A stretch of 50,023 bases of DNA from an uncultured Blautia sp. (GCA_944380235.1 CALWHD010000137.1:1-50023); one strand, 5' to 3'; shown: positions 1 to 8,069, numbered from the stretch's first letter. A program made the numbers and translations. Notes: a model not told the origin generated them from the sequence alone.

Positions 1-275
1 CGGTTCTTATAAGGGAAGGCAAAGAAGAAAAAAAGATGACCTTTCATGAGAAAACGGAAGTGGTCTTTTATCCTATGAGCCGGGAGGAGATCAGAAGCTA
101 TGTTGCCACGAAAGAACCATGCGATAAGGCTGGTGCATATGGGATTCAGGGAAAGGCAGTAGTCTTTATAAAGGAGATCCAGGGAGATTACAGCAACATG
201 GTAGGACTTCCTCTGGCAAGGCTTTATCAGGAACTGAAAAATACAGGGATCGATATCAGGGAGTGGCAGGTATGA
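1..275 (+). CDS. maf: Maf-like nucleoside triphosphate pyrophosphatase, C-terminal part
   Basis: The reading frame is open from the window edge, so the gene begins upstream and only the last 90 or so codons are seen. The visible part carries the Maf-family C-terminal signature: an EPCDKAGAYGIQG block followed by FIKEIQGDYSNMVGLPL. Maf proteins hydrolyse non-canonical or modified nucleoside triphosphates and have been linked to septum formation. The ATG at 36 is internal to the family alignment and is unlikely to be the true start. The stop codon overlaps the ATG of the next gene (ATGA), which suggests translational coupling. Confidence 0.88.
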   Translation, partial: VLIREGKEEKKMTFHEKTEVVFYPMSREEIRSYVATKEPCDKAGAYGIQGKAVVFIKEIQGDYSNMVGLPLARLYQELKNTGIDIREWQV

Positions 276-952
276 GATACAAAGCATGTATATTTGATCT
301 GGACGGGACCATCGCAGATACGGTGGAGTCTATCGCTTATGTGGGAAATAAGACTCTGGAACATTTTGGGCTGCCGCCTATTCCGGTGAAAGATTATAAT
401 TTCTATGCAGGAGATGGAGCGGATGAGCTGGTAAGGCGTATGCTGGCAGCAGTTCCCGGAGGAGAAAATGCAGATTACGAAGAGGTGAGAGTTCTTTATA
501 GAAAGTGGTTTGAGGAAAATCCCTTTTACCATGTGAAACCTTTTGACGGAATCCTGGACCTGCTGGAGGGACTGAAAAAAGAAGGGCTGAAGATTGCCGT
601 ATTTTCCAATAAACCACATGCTGCGGCAGTGGAGGTGGTGGAGACGATTTTCGGTGCGGATCTGTTTCACAAAGTGCAGGGACAGACAGAAAAAATCCCA
701 AGAAAACCTTCACCAGCAGGGGCTCTTGCAATTGCAGAGGAATTTGGGATAAAGCGGGAAGAATGTCTGTATGTGGGAGATACCAATACAGATATGGATA
801 CAGGAAAGGCAGCAGACATGTTTACCATAGGAGTCACCTGGGGATTCCGTCCCCGAAAGGAACTGGAAGAGCACCATGCATCGAAAATCGTGGACAAACC
901 GGAAGAGATTCTGGAGTTTGTGAAAGAATGCAATGGGGAGAACGGCAGATGA
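272..952 (+). CDS. HAD-superfamily phosphatase, phosphoglycolate phosphatase-like
   Basis: A 226-residue haloacid dehalogenase hydrolase of the Gph/PgmB type. Motif I is FDLDGT at residues 8-13, with D9 the likely nucleophile and D11 the acid/base. Motif II is seen in AVFSNKP, and the acidic motif IV in YVGDTNTDMD. The helical cap between motifs I and II is of the usual size. The start is set at ATG 272, which overlaps the maf stop as ATGA; a GTG nine bases upstream is possible but less natural. The substrate cannot be read from sequence; phosphoglycolate or a sugar phosphate is typical of the family. The 3' end again overlaps the next gene by four bases. Confidence 0.87.
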   Translation: MRYKACIFDLDGTIADTVESIAYVGNKTLEHFGLPPIPVKDYNFYAGDGADELVRRMLAAVPGGENADYEEVRVLYRKWFEENPFYHVKPFDGILDLLEGLKKEGLKIAVFSNKPHAAAVEVVETIFGADLFHKVQGQTEKIPRKPSPAGALAIAEEFGIKREECLYVGDTNTDMDTGKAADMFTIGVTWGFRPRKELEEHHASKIVDKPEEILEFVKECNGENGR

Positions 953-1740
953 TAAAACTCATAGCAAGTGATCTGGACGGAACCCTGCTTCAGGGAACAA
1001 GAGAACTTTCAGAGCAGGTCATCCGCCAGATCAGACAGTTAAAAGAAATGGGCATTCTTTTCGCAGCTGCCAGCGGCAGACAGTATCCCAATCTAAGAAG
1101 GCTTTTTGATCCGGTAAAAGATGACATTGCCTATGTCTGCGAAAACGGAGCGCTGGTGATCTATAAGGGAAAGGTTCTTCATAAGGATGTGTTTGAGCGG
1201 CCTCTGGCAGAAGAGATTCTTCACAGTATCCTGGAAAAAGACGGTGCGGAACTGATGGTATCCGGTGAGAGGACCTCTTATCTCCAGCCGAAGGATCCGT
1301 CTTTCTATGACCATATGGTACATTTTGTGAAAAATAATGTGACGCTGATGAAGGATATTTTCGATGTAAAAGAAGACATTATGAAAATTTCCGTCTATGA
1401 GAAAAACGGGGTGGAAGAAATCGCACCTTATTGGAAGAAGCTGTTCGGCCACAGGGCCACTGTGGTCACATCAGGATATGCCTGGCTGGATATGATGCCC
1501 ATGAGCGCAGACAAAGGCAACGGGCTTCGGGTACTTCAGAGACATTTCATGATCCCGGAGAATGAATGCGCAGCTTTCGGGGATAATTACAATGATTTGG
1601 AGATGCTGCAGCAGGCAGAATACAGTTTTGCCGCAGGAGAGGCAAAGGAAGCGGTCATACGCACAGCAATGAGAAAAACAGGCAGGGTAGAACCTGTCCT
1701 GGAAAAAATAATCACACAGGGAGGAAACTGGTATGAATGA
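949..1740 (+). CDS. Cof-type HAD phosphatase (HAD subfamily IIB)
   Basis: A 263-residue hydrolase. Motif I is SDLDGTLL close to the N-terminus, AAASGR is the Cof-family motif II region, and FGDNYNDLEML is motif IV. The large insert between motifs II and III is the C2 cap of sugar-phosphate phosphatases of the Cof/YidA group. The ATG at 949 overlaps the preceding TGA; longer in-frame forms reach into the previous HAD gene and are not credible. Two HAD genes in a row with four-base overlaps suggest one transcript. The physiological substrate is unknown. Confidence 0.88.
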   Translation: MIKLIASDLDGTLLQGTRELSEQVIRQIRQLKEMGILFAAASGRQYPNLRRLFDPVKDDIAYVCENGALVIYKGKVLHKDVFERPLAEEILHSILEKDGAELMVSGERTSYLQPKDPSFYDHMVHFVKNNVTLMKDIFDVKEDIMKISVYEKNGVEEIAPYWKKLFGHRATVVTSGYAWLDMMPMSADKGNGLRVLQRHFMIPENECAAFGDNYNDLEMLQQAEYSFAAGEAKEAVIRTAMRKTGRVEPVLEKIITQGGNWYE

Positions 1741-1996
1741 ATACAGTGAAGAGTGCATCTTAACATTTTTAAAGGAGCAGGGAAAATTATTTTCAGAGCC
1801 GGTAGCAGAGACCGTGGAAGAGGCGGAAGCTTTTCTGGAAGACTGCATGGCGGCAGTAGTAGATTCCCTGGAAGAAGTACGGGATTATTTTGAAGAAAAC
1901 GGTATGGACGTGGACGGCATGAGCCTGGAGGAAATAGGAGATGCAAGCGAGGTTTTTGCTCTTCCAAACGGGCAGTATCTGATTGTAGAAGGATAA
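1733..1996 (+). CDS. Small acidic protein of unknown function
   Basis: An 87-residue protein rich in Glu and Asp, beginning eight bases before the end of the preceding HAD gene with a good upstream GGAGG. It has no cysteine pair, membrane segment or signal peptide. The predicted structure is mostly helical, with a C-terminal VFALPNGQYLIVEG strand-like tail. I do not recognise the family. Its tight overlap with the HAD gene argues that it is real and co-translated. Confidence 0.7.
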   Translation: MNEYSEECILTFLKEQGKLFSEPVAETVEEAEAFLEDCMAAVVDSLEEVRDYFEENGMDVDGMSLEEIGDASEVFALPNGQYLIVEG

Positions 1997-2062
1997 GCAG
2001 TACGGATGTATCCGGTACGGGGAGCAAAAGAGCAGAATATGGTCCGGCAGGAGGGCGATATC

Positions 2063-2200
2063 ATGGAGAGCGCAGACATTGAAAAGCTGGTAAAGATCCA
2101 GAGGGAAAGAATGGCTGCTGAGGCAGCTGCTCCGGTAGAATCATGTGCTTGGAAGAGCAAGAAATGTTTGGGAAAAGGAAGGGAAGAATATGGAAAATAA
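2063..2200 (+). CDS. Possible small protein, 45 residues
   Basis: An ATG at 2063 is preceded by AGGAGGG with about seven bases of spacing, better than most sites around it. The product would be 45 residues, starting MESADIEKLVKIQRERMAAE and ending in a Lys/Arg-rich tail with two cysteines. It overlaps the methyltransferase start by 11 bases, so it could be a real small protein or a coupling ORF for translation of the next gene. No family is recognised. Confidence 0.35.
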   Translation: MESADIEKLVKIQRERMAAEAAAPVESCAWKSKKCLGKGREEYGK

Positions 2201-2840
2201 AGAAAAACAACTTTCCTGTTTCTGGGACAAGAGAGCAGAAGTTTTTGATGATCAGGTACAAAAGATCTATAAAAACGCTTATAAAAAAACCATAAAAAGA
2301 TCCCGGCAGTTTCTCCGGAAAGAGGACAGAATTCTGGAAATCGGCTGTGGGACAGGGATTGTTACCTTGCCGCTGGCTTCCTGTGTAAAGGAAGTCACAG
2401 CGATTGATGCTTCTGCCCAGATGCTTGCCGCTGCCTGGGAAAAGGCGGAGACAGAGGAAAAAAACAATATTGAATTCCAGCAGGTTTCTTTTAAGAAATT
2501 TCAGGCAGAGAAAGAGAGTTTTGATGCTGTGACAGCGTTCAATGTGCTGCACTATATGAAAGACCGGGAGAAAGCGCTGGACAGGATCTATGATATGCTG
2601 AAACCAGGCGGTATATTTCTTTCTGCCACCGACTGTCTGGGACGAAATCTCTCCCGGATGTCTGTGGAGAAATTCGTAAAAAGCAGTTTGGGTCTGATGC
2701 CGTATGTAGGATTTGAGACTCCGGTAGGACTGATGAGAAAGATTCAGAGACATGGATTTTTAGTGCTGGAGATCGTAAATCTCCACAGAAATCCTCCGAA
2801 TATTTTTATTGCGGCACAGAAAATAGAGAGAAAACGGTGA
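2190..2840 (+). CDS. Class I SAM-dependent methyltransferase
   Basis: A 216-residue Rossmann-fold methyltransferase. Motif I is ILEIGCGTGIVTLPLA near residues 49-64, followed by AIDASAQML (acidic loop that binds the ribose of SAM) and AFNVLHYMKD with KPGGIFL (motifs IV and V). The ATG at 2190 has GGAAGGG about seven bases upstream and fits the usual N-terminal length; an ATG at 2145 lacks this. The substrate is not predictable; ubiquinone/menaquinone-type and small-molecule methyltransferases share these motifs. It is the last gene of the maf-HAD-HAD cluster. Confidence 0.85.
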   Translation: MENKEKQLSCFWDKRAEVFDDQVQKIYKNAYKKTIKRSRQFLRKEDRILEIGCGTGIVTLPLASCVKEVTAIDASAQMLAAAWEKAETEEKNNIEFQQVSFKKFQAEKESFDAVTAFNVLHYMKDREKALDRIYDMLKPGGIFLSATDCLGRNLSRMSVEKFVKSSLGLMPYVGFETPVGLMRKIQRHGFLVLEIVNLHRNPPNIFIAAQKIERKR

Positions 2841-2878
2841 AAGAAATTTAGAAAAATTTTATAGGATTTATAATTTTA

Positions 2879-2905
2879 TTAGCACTCATTTCAAATGAGT
2901 GCTAA
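2879..2905. promoter_or_regulatory. CIRCE operator (HrcA binding site)
   Basis: The arms TTAGCACTC and GAGTGCTAA are separated by exactly nine bases and match the published CIRCE consensus without a mismatch. CIRCE is bound by the heat-shock repressor HrcA. It lies 94 bp upstream of the htpG start and directly before a good promoter, so htpG is very likely HrcA-controlled here. Confidence 0.93.
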
Positions 2906-2912
2906 TTTTTTC

Positions 2913-2941
2913 TTGACTTTTAGGAAAACGGGTATTATTAT
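2913..2941 (+). promoter_or_regulatory. Candidate sigma-A promoter of htpG
   Basis: TTGACT at 2913-2918 and TATTAT at 2936-2941 are separated by 17 bp. The CIRCE palindrome ends seven bases before the -35. A second possible -10 (TATAAT, 2869-2874) lies just upstream of CIRCE and would put the transcript start inside the operator, but it has no good -35. Confidence 0.7.
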
Positions 2942-2998
2942 GTCTTTTAGACAGGGAAATGAATTCCCACTGAGATAGAAAAGGAGATGTATTTTATC

Positions 2999-5083
2999 AT
3001 GGCTAACAAGCGTGGTACTTTATCAATTAACAGTGACAATATTTTTCCGATTATTAAAAAATGGCTGTATTCCGATCATGACATTTTCTTCCGTGAACTG
3101 ATCTCTAATGGCTGCGATGCCATCACCAAGCTGAAAAAGCTGGAAGTAATGGGAGAATACACCTTTCCGGAAGGACATAAGAATAAGATTCAGATTATTG
3201 TAAATCCGGAAGAAAAGACTCTGAAATTCATTGATACCGGTCTTGGTATGACAGAAGATGAGGTGGAAGAATACATTACACAGATTGCTTTTTCCGGTGC
3301 GACTCAATTCCTGGAAAAGTACAAAGATAAGACAAATGAGGACCAGATTATCGGCCATTTCGGACTGGGATTTTATTCTGCTTTTATGGTAGCAGACGAG
3401 GTGCAGATTGACACACTGTCCTACAAAGAAGGTGCAAAACCAGTACATTGGGCCTGCGACGGCGGTACGGAATATGAGATTGGCGAAGGAAATCGTACAG
3501 AAGTAGGAACAGAGATCACTCTGTTTTTAAACGAGGAAAGTCTGGAGTTTGCCAATGAATACCGCGCAAGGGAAGTAATCGAAAAATATTGTTCCTTTAT
3601 GCCGGTGGAAATTTTCCTTTCCAAAGCAAATGCGCCTCAGGAATATGAGACCATTGAGGAATCCGAACTGAAAGACGATGACGTAGTGGTAGAGCATATC
3701 CATGAAGAAGCAAAGACAGAAGAAAGGGAAAATGAAAAGGGTGAGAAAGAAACTGTAGAAGTTTCTCCGGCAAGAGAAATGGTCAAGATCAACAAGCGTC
3801 CGGTTTCTTTAAGTGATACCCATCCTCTGTGGACAAAGCATCCCAACGAATGTACAGATGAGGACTATAAGGAATTTTACCGCAAGGTATTTTTAGATTA
3901 CAAAGAGCCGCTGTTCTGGATACACCTGAATATGGATTATCCCTTTAATTTAAAAGGTATTCTGTATTTCCCGAAAATCAATATGGAGTATGAATCTATT
4001 GAGGGAACTATTAAGTTGTACAATAACCAGGTATTTATTGCAGATAATATCAAAGAGGTGATTCCGGAATTCCTGATGCTGCTGAAGGGTGTCATTGACT
4101 GCCCGGATCTGCCGCTGAATGTTTCCAGAAGTGCGCTGCAGAATGACGGCTTTGTGAAGAAAATTTCCGATTATATCAGCAAAAAGGTTGCAGATAAGCT
4201 TACCGGAATGTGCAAGACTGACAGAGAAAATTATGAAAAATACTGGGATGATATCAGCCCGTTCATCAAATTCGGATGCTTAAAAGACAGCAAATTCTCT
4301 GAAAGAATGATGGATTATATCCTGTACAAAAATCTGGACGGCAAATATCTGACTCTGGAGGACTGCATCAAAGAGAACACTCCTGAGAAAACAGAGGAAG
4401 AAGTAAAAGAAGAGCAGGAGCAGGTAACAGAAGAAAATAAAGAGCAGGTAATTGAGGAAGCTAAGGAAGAAGCAAAGAAAGAGCCCGAAAAGATCAATAT
4501 CTACTATGTTACAGACGAAGTACAGCAGAGCCAGTATATCAATATGTTCAAAGAACAGGGACAGGATGCGGTGATCCTGAAGCACAACATTGATTCTGCT
4601 TTTATCTCCCATGTGGAACAGGTAAAGGAAACTGTAAAATTCCTTCGCATTGACGCGGATGTGACAGAAGCGGTAAAAGAAGAGGGACAGGATCTGGAAG
4701 AAGAGACAAAGACACTGTCAGAAGTATTCAAGAAAGCACTGAAGAAAGACAATCTGACTGTAAAAGTGGAAAGCCTGAAAAATGAAAACGTATCTTCCAT
4801 GATGACTATCTCAGAAGAGAGCCGCCGTATGCAGGAAATGATGAAGATGTACAATATGTATGGTATGGATCCATCCATGTTCGGCGGGCAGGAGACTCTG
4901 GTATTAAATGCCAACAACAAACTGGTGCAGTATGTTCTGGATCATAAGGATGGCGAAAATACTCAGATTCTTTGTGAACAGCTCTATGATCTGGCTTTGA
5001 TCAGCCACAGACAGCTGACACCGGAAGAAATGACAAAATTTGTAACAAGAAGCAATGAAATTATGATGATGCTCACAAAATAA
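2999..5083 (+). CDS. htpG: Molecular chaperone HtpG (Hsp90 family)
   Basis: A 694-residue cytosolic ATP-dependent chaperone. The GHKL ATPase domain shows ELISNGCDA, DTGLGMT and GHFGLGFYSAFM. The middle domain includes NVSRSALQ, and the dimerisation domain ends with the MMKMYNMYG region. I chose ATG 2999 because the protein then begins MANKRGTLSINSDNIFPIIK; GGAG lies 12 bases upstream, a little far. The protein is longer than typical bacterial HtpG (about 625-640) because of two charged insertions, near residues 230-260 and, more strikingly, a Glu/Lys-rich stretch near 461-500 before the C-terminal domain. A bidirectional terminator follows. Confidence 0.97.
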   Translation: MANKRGTLSINSDNIFPIIKKWLYSDHDIFFRELISNGCDAITKLKKLEVMGEYTFPEGHKNKIQIIVNPEEKTLKFIDTGLGMTEDEVEEYITQIAFSGATQFLEKYKDKTNEDQIIGHFGLGFYSAFMVADEVQIDTLSYKEGAKPVHWACDGGTEYEIGEGNRTEVGTEITLFLNEESLEFANEYRAREVIEKYCSFMPVEIFLSKANAPQEYETIEESELKDDDVVVEHIHEEAKTEERENEKGEKETVEVSPAREMVKINKRPVSLSDTHPLWTKHPNECTDEDYKEFYRKVFLDYKEPLFWIHLNMDYPFNLKGILYFPKINMEYESIEGTIKLYNNQVFIADNIKEVIPEFLMLLKGVIDCPDLPLNVSRSALQNDGFVKKISDYISKKVADKLTGMCKTDRENYEKYWDDISPFIKFGCLKDSKFSERMMDYILYKNLDGKYLTLEDCIKENTPEKTEEEVKEEQEQVTEENKEQVIEEAKEEAKKEPEKINIYYVTDEVQQSQYINMFKEQGQDAVILKHNIDSAFISHVEQVKETVKFLRIDADVTEAVKEEGQDLEEETKTLSEVFKKALKKDNLTVKVESLKNENVSSMMTISEESRRMQEMMKMYNMYGMDPSMFGGQETLVLNANNKLVQYVLDHKDGENTQILCEQLYDLALISHRQLTPEEMTKFVTRSNEIMMMLTK

Positions 5084-5106
5084 ACGGCTGTTGATGAAGT
5101 ATTGAA

Positions 5107-5157
5107 ATGCCGCTCAGTCCAAGATCATCTTTTGATGATGGGCTGAGCGGCATATTT
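5107..5157. terminator. Bidirectional terminator between htpG and the convergent nudC
   Basis: A long hairpin: ATGCCGCTCAGTCC at 5107-5120 pairs with GGGCTGAGCGGCAT at 5140-5153, with an inner ATCATC/GATGAT stem, followed by ATTTTAT. It sits between convergent genes and can serve both. Confidence 0.85.
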
Positions 5158-5993
5158 TATGAAAGTCCTTTTTTAAAGTTTATCATCATCTCCCTGGTAA
5201 GACTGACATCATACTCGTCATATGGGATTTCTTCCCTTTCAAACCATTCCGCCACAGATAATTCGTCTTCGTCCAGTGTGATGGAATCGCTTCCGTCCAG
5301 GTCACAGTAGAAGCCCATAAGAAGGCTGCTGGTAAGGGACCAGGGCTGGCTTTTGTAATACTGGATATTTTTTACTTTCAGCCCCACTTCTTCCATGACT
5401 TCCCTTTTTACAGTTTCCTCCAGAGTTTCTCCGATTTCGGCAAAACCTGCGATCAGGGCATAGCGTCTGGCGGTTCCTCCGGCATACTTTGAAAGCAGAA
5501 GCCTATTGCCGTTGCGTACGCCAACAATCACGGCAGGAGAGATCTTGGGATACTCTGTGTTTTTGCAGTTGGGGCAATACATCATCCGTTCATTGGTGTC
5601 AGGGACCATGGGATGACCGCATCTGCCGCAGTACTTCCGGATGCTGTACCACTGGGAAAGCTGATATCCGGTGATCAGGGCAAAACAGTTTTTCTGCGGT
5701 TCCAGATTCCGGAAAATAATAATGTCTTCCATAGTACATCCTTCTGCCAGATCAGGATGAAATGCGGAAGCAAAATAATAGCAGGTGTTATCAATGGAAA
5801 ATAAATAGGTATAAGAGTCATAAATTTCAGGACAGTTTTTTTCTGCTTCTGCGAAAGTGGGAAAAGAGAAGCTGCCGCCGGAAAGCCGGACCAGAACATG
5901 GCGGTCCTCAAAATAAAGAATACAGTCGTTTCCCTTTGGGGGAACGGGCTGGTATTCATTGCGGTAGCAATGGTTTTCAAGATCCTGTATCAT
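5157..5993 (-). CDS. nudC: NAD+ diphosphatase (NADH pyrophosphatase), Nudix family
   Basis: A 278-residue Nudix hydrolase that splits NAD(H) into NMN(H) and AMP; NudC enzymes can also remove NAD caps from RNA. A zinc ribbon is formed by C122, C125, C140 and C143 (CGRCG and CPNC). The Nudix box spans residues 183-205, with the REVMEEVGL catalytic end. SQPW at 215-218, just after the box, is the motif that distinguishes NADH pyrophosphatases. The N-terminal 110 residues match the NudC-like N-terminal domain in size. GGAGG lies upstream of the ATG on the minus strand. Confidence 0.93.
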   Translation of the reverse strand: MIQDLENHCYRNEYQPVPPKGNDCILYFEDRHVLVRLSGGSFSFPTFAEAEKNCPEIYDSYTYLFSIDNTCYYFASAFHPDLAEGCTMEDIIIFRNLEPQKNCFALITGYQLSQWYSIRKYCGRCGHPMVPDTNERMMYCPNCKNTEYPKISPAVIVGVRNGNRLLLSKYAGGTARRYALIAGFAEIGETLEETVKREVMEEVGLKVKNIQYYKSQPWSLTSSLLMGFYCDLDGSDSITLDEDELSVAEWFEREEIPYDEYDVSLTREMMINFKKGLS

Positions 5994-6104
5994 AATCGTA
6001 TAACCTCCGTCAGTTGATAATAGTGCAAAATATACAGCAGTAAATGTATTTTATATTGTGCGCCAGCCATAATAATAGGCAGCACCCGGATTTTTTCATG
6101 AAGA

Positions 6105-6137
6105 AAGATACCAGAAGTGATTTTGTTCCGGTATCTT
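6105..6137 (-). terminator. Weak terminator or hairpin after the DUF5721 gene
   Basis: AAGATACC at 6105-6112 and GGTATCTT at 6130-6137 form an eight-base-pair stem, extended inward by GAA/TTC. On the minus strand it is followed by a T-rich TTTCTTC stretch, seven bases after the DUF5721 stop. Confidence 0.5.
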
Positions 6138-6143
6138 ATGAAG

Positions 6144-6647
6144 TCAGACAGGCTCACAGGCAATCTGCTGCTGTCTGAAGAATTTCTGGATCATTTCATC
6201 CCAGACACGGTCCAGGGATTTGTCCAGGGTAAAGGTTTTCAGAGAAGAACCTGTGGTGCAGGTAAGGTTTTTTCCATCGTATTGAAAATTTACAAATAAA
6301 CCGAATACGTCATCGCAGCTATAAGGGAGACGGCTGCCAAGAAGAAGTTTTTCGGTATTTTTTCTGGAAAGCAGGAATACAATCTTAAAATGAAGAGGTG
6401 TTTTTTTCCCTTTCATAACGGCAAAGCAGAAGGGCTTCATGTCCCGCCAGAGTGCGTAGTTTCTGTGTTCACCTGCAAGAATTTCATTTTCCGCAGTATC
6501 AAAGAATTCGGGATGCAGGCTGCCGTCTATGGTGTAGGTCACGGAAGTAGTCACAGACGCTTCCGAAAGCCAGAAGGTGTCAAAGGATGTTCCGATCAAA
6601 AGCTTTGACATAAAATCTTTAATATCCTGAATCTTCAGTGCGATCAT
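6144..6647 (-). CDS. DUF5721-family protein of unknown function
   Basis: A 167-residue cytosolic-looking protein with no signal peptide or membrane segment. The opening MIALKIQDIKDFMSKLLIG and the following TFWLSEASVTTSVTYTIDG match what I recall of the DUF5721 family, found mainly in Lachnospiraceae and without known function. Start ATG 6647 is chosen over ATG 6662 because GAGG lies nine bases before it on the minus strand, while the upstream ATG has none. The protein is transcribed toward nudC, about 150 bp apart. Confidence 0.75.
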   Translation of the reverse strand: MIALKIQDIKDFMSKLLIGTSFDTFWLSEASVTTSVTYTIDGSLHPEFFDTAENEILAGEHRNYALWRDMKPFCFAVMKGKKTPLHFKIVFLLSRKNTEKLLLGSRLPYSCDDVFGLFVNFQYDGKNLTCTTGSSLKTFTLDKSLDRVWDEMIQKFFRQQQIACEPV

Positions 6648-6736
6648 AAAAGAAGACCTCATTTCTATAAATTTTGATGTCTTTATCAGTATAAACGAAA
6701 TCAGAAAAAAATCCTAGAGTTTTCCGGGAAAAAACC

Positions 6737-6765
6737 TTTTCAAATATAAGGTTATGTGTTATGAT
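6737..6765 (+). promoter_or_regulatory. Candidate promoter of the degV gene
   Basis: TTTTCA at 6737-6742 and TATGAT at 6760-6765 are 17 bp apart, ending 40 bp before the chosen start codon. It lies between divergently transcribed genes, so a promoter is expected here. Confidence 0.55.
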
Positions 6766-6805
6766 AAGACATGGTATTAAAAACTACATAAAGAGGTTGT
6801 TGAAA

Positions 6806-7645
6806 ATGAGTTATAAAATTGTAATAGACAGCTGCGGCGAATTATTGGAAAGATGGAAAACAGATGAGAGAATAGAGAGAGCCTCCCTGATACTGACGAT
6901 TGATGAAGAAGATATTGTAGATGATGAGACTTTTGACCAGGCAGACTTTCTAAGAAAGGTAGCGGCAAGTCCAAACTGCCCCAAGTCCTCCTGCCCCTCT
7001 CCGGAGCGGTACATGCAGGCATATGACTGCGGGGCAGAGCATGTGTATGCAGTAACCTTATCCTCCAATTTGAGCGGGTCCTACAACAGTGCCGTGCTGG
7101 GCAGGAATCTGCTTTTAGAGAAAGATCCAGGCAAAAAGATCCATGTCTTTGACTCCTGCTCTGCTTCCGTGGGAGAAACATTGATCGCTCTGAAGATTGA
7201 AGAGTGCGAAAACCAGGGAATGGAATTTGATCAGGTAGTGGAGACAGTAGATGCCTATATCCAGTCTCAGAATACTTATTTTGTTCTGGAGAGCCTGGAG
7301 ACTTTGAGAAAAAACGGAAGACTCAGCAATTTAAAAGCCTTTGTGGCAACAGCCCTGAAGATCAAACCGGTGATGGGATCAACTCCGGAAGGCACGATTA
7401 TCCAGCTGGATCAGGCAAGGGGAATCAACAAAGCCCTGGTAAAAATGGTGGATTATGTGGCAAAAGGGGCAAAGAACAGCAAAGACAAGATTCTTGGAAT
7501 CACCCACTGCAATTGTCCGGAAAGGGCGCAGATCGTAAAAGAAGCCATACTCGAAAGAATTCCGGTAAAGGATGTAGTGGTTTTAGATACAGGAGGCGTC
7601 AGCAGTATGTATGCTAATGACGGCGGTGTGATCGTAGTTATTTAA
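6806..7645 (+). CDS. DegV-family fatty-acid binding protein
   Basis: A 279-residue DegV/EDD-fold protein. The N-terminal MSYKIVIDSCGEL replaces the usual V-T/D-S start; TLSSNLSGSYNSA is the conserved family loop that lines the lipid pocket; SLETLRKNGRLS and LKIKPVM are the C-terminal domain signatures. Family members bind fatty acids, and homologues (FakB) present fatty acids to the kinase FakA; no FakA gene is in this window. ATG 6806 has GAGG nine bases upstream. The gene stands alone between a promoter and a terminator. Confidence 0.9.
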   Translation: MSYKIVIDSCGELLERWKTDERIERASLILTIDEEDIVDDETFDQADFLRKVAASPNCPKSSCPSPERYMQAYDCGAEHVYAVTLSSNLSGSYNSAVLGRNLLLEKDPGKKIHVFDSCSASVGETLIALKIEECENQGMEFDQVVETVDAYIQSQNTYFVLESLETLRKNGRLSNLKAFVATALKIKPVMGSTPEGTIIQLDQARGINKALVKMVDYVAKGAKNSKDKILGITHCNCPERAQIVKEAILERIPVKDVVVLDTGGVSSMYANDGGVIVVI

Positions 7646-7662
7646 AAGGGAAAGAAAAGGTA

Positions 7663-7701
7663 AGACAGGCGGAAAAATATAGGATCCGCCTGTCTTTTTT
7701 T
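7663..7701 (+). terminator. Rho-independent terminator of the degV gene
   Basis: AGACAGGCGGA at 7663-7673 pairs perfectly with TCCGCCTGTCT at 7685-7695, followed by seven T. It begins 18 bases after the stop. Confidence 0.93.
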
Positions 7702-7712
7702 CAGGAAAGGAA

Positions 7713-7741
7713 TTGACAAAACCGGAAAAATCAATTATAGT
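7713..7741 (+). promoter_or_regulatory. Strong sigma-A promoter of a non-coding RNA or leader
   Basis: TTGACA at 7713-7718, 17 bp, then TATAGT at 7736-7741. This is the best promoter match in the window. No ORF of useful size follows for 400 bp, so the transcript starting near 7748 is RNA-only or a long leader of speD. Confidence 0.85.
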
Positions 7742-7747
7742 GGAGTT

Positions 7748-7950
7748 GCTATGGGATACAAAGTTCGACAGAGGTTCCATGCAAATATTTTTGACCACCC
7801 TTTTGGGTTAAGGCCATACGGACAGCCGGGTCAACTGCCGACGCAACGTAGTTGCTTTATTGATTGAGTAAGAGATTTAAATTTTATAAGTTGGTAACTT
7901 TACAACCAGTGCCAGAGGTGCACATCAACTTGTGAAACGGTCAATAAGAG
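7748..7950 (+). ncRNA. Structured non-coding RNA, family unassigned
   Basis: From the predicted start at 7748, about 200 nt fold into consecutive helices readable by eye. GC plus ATGGGA (7748-7756) pair with TTCCAT plus GC (7775-7782). TTGACC (7791-7796) pairs with GGTCAA (7829-7834), enclosing an ACCC-TTTT-GGGT hairpin and a GGC/GCC stem. GCAAC (7843-7847) pairs with GTTGC (7851-7855). TTATTGA (7857-7863) pairs with TCAATAA (7941-7947), enclosing GTTG/CAAC (7890/7903) and GTGC/GCAC (7909/7920) stems. There is no ORF. Two multi-helix domains, the length and an own strong promoter are reminiscent of the raiA-motif RNA class, but I cannot verify this; 6S RNA is an alternative. A weak hairpin with a T7 run at about 7990-8008 may be its 3' end. 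Confidence 0.6.
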
Positions 7951-8069
7951 TAGTAAAAGTAAGATATTTGCTATATAGACTCTGAACTTATGGAATTCCG
8001 TATTTTTTTGCCTTTTCTGTGGCATTTATATAGATTTGAATAAGAAATCAACGAGAGGACTGCCACGTT

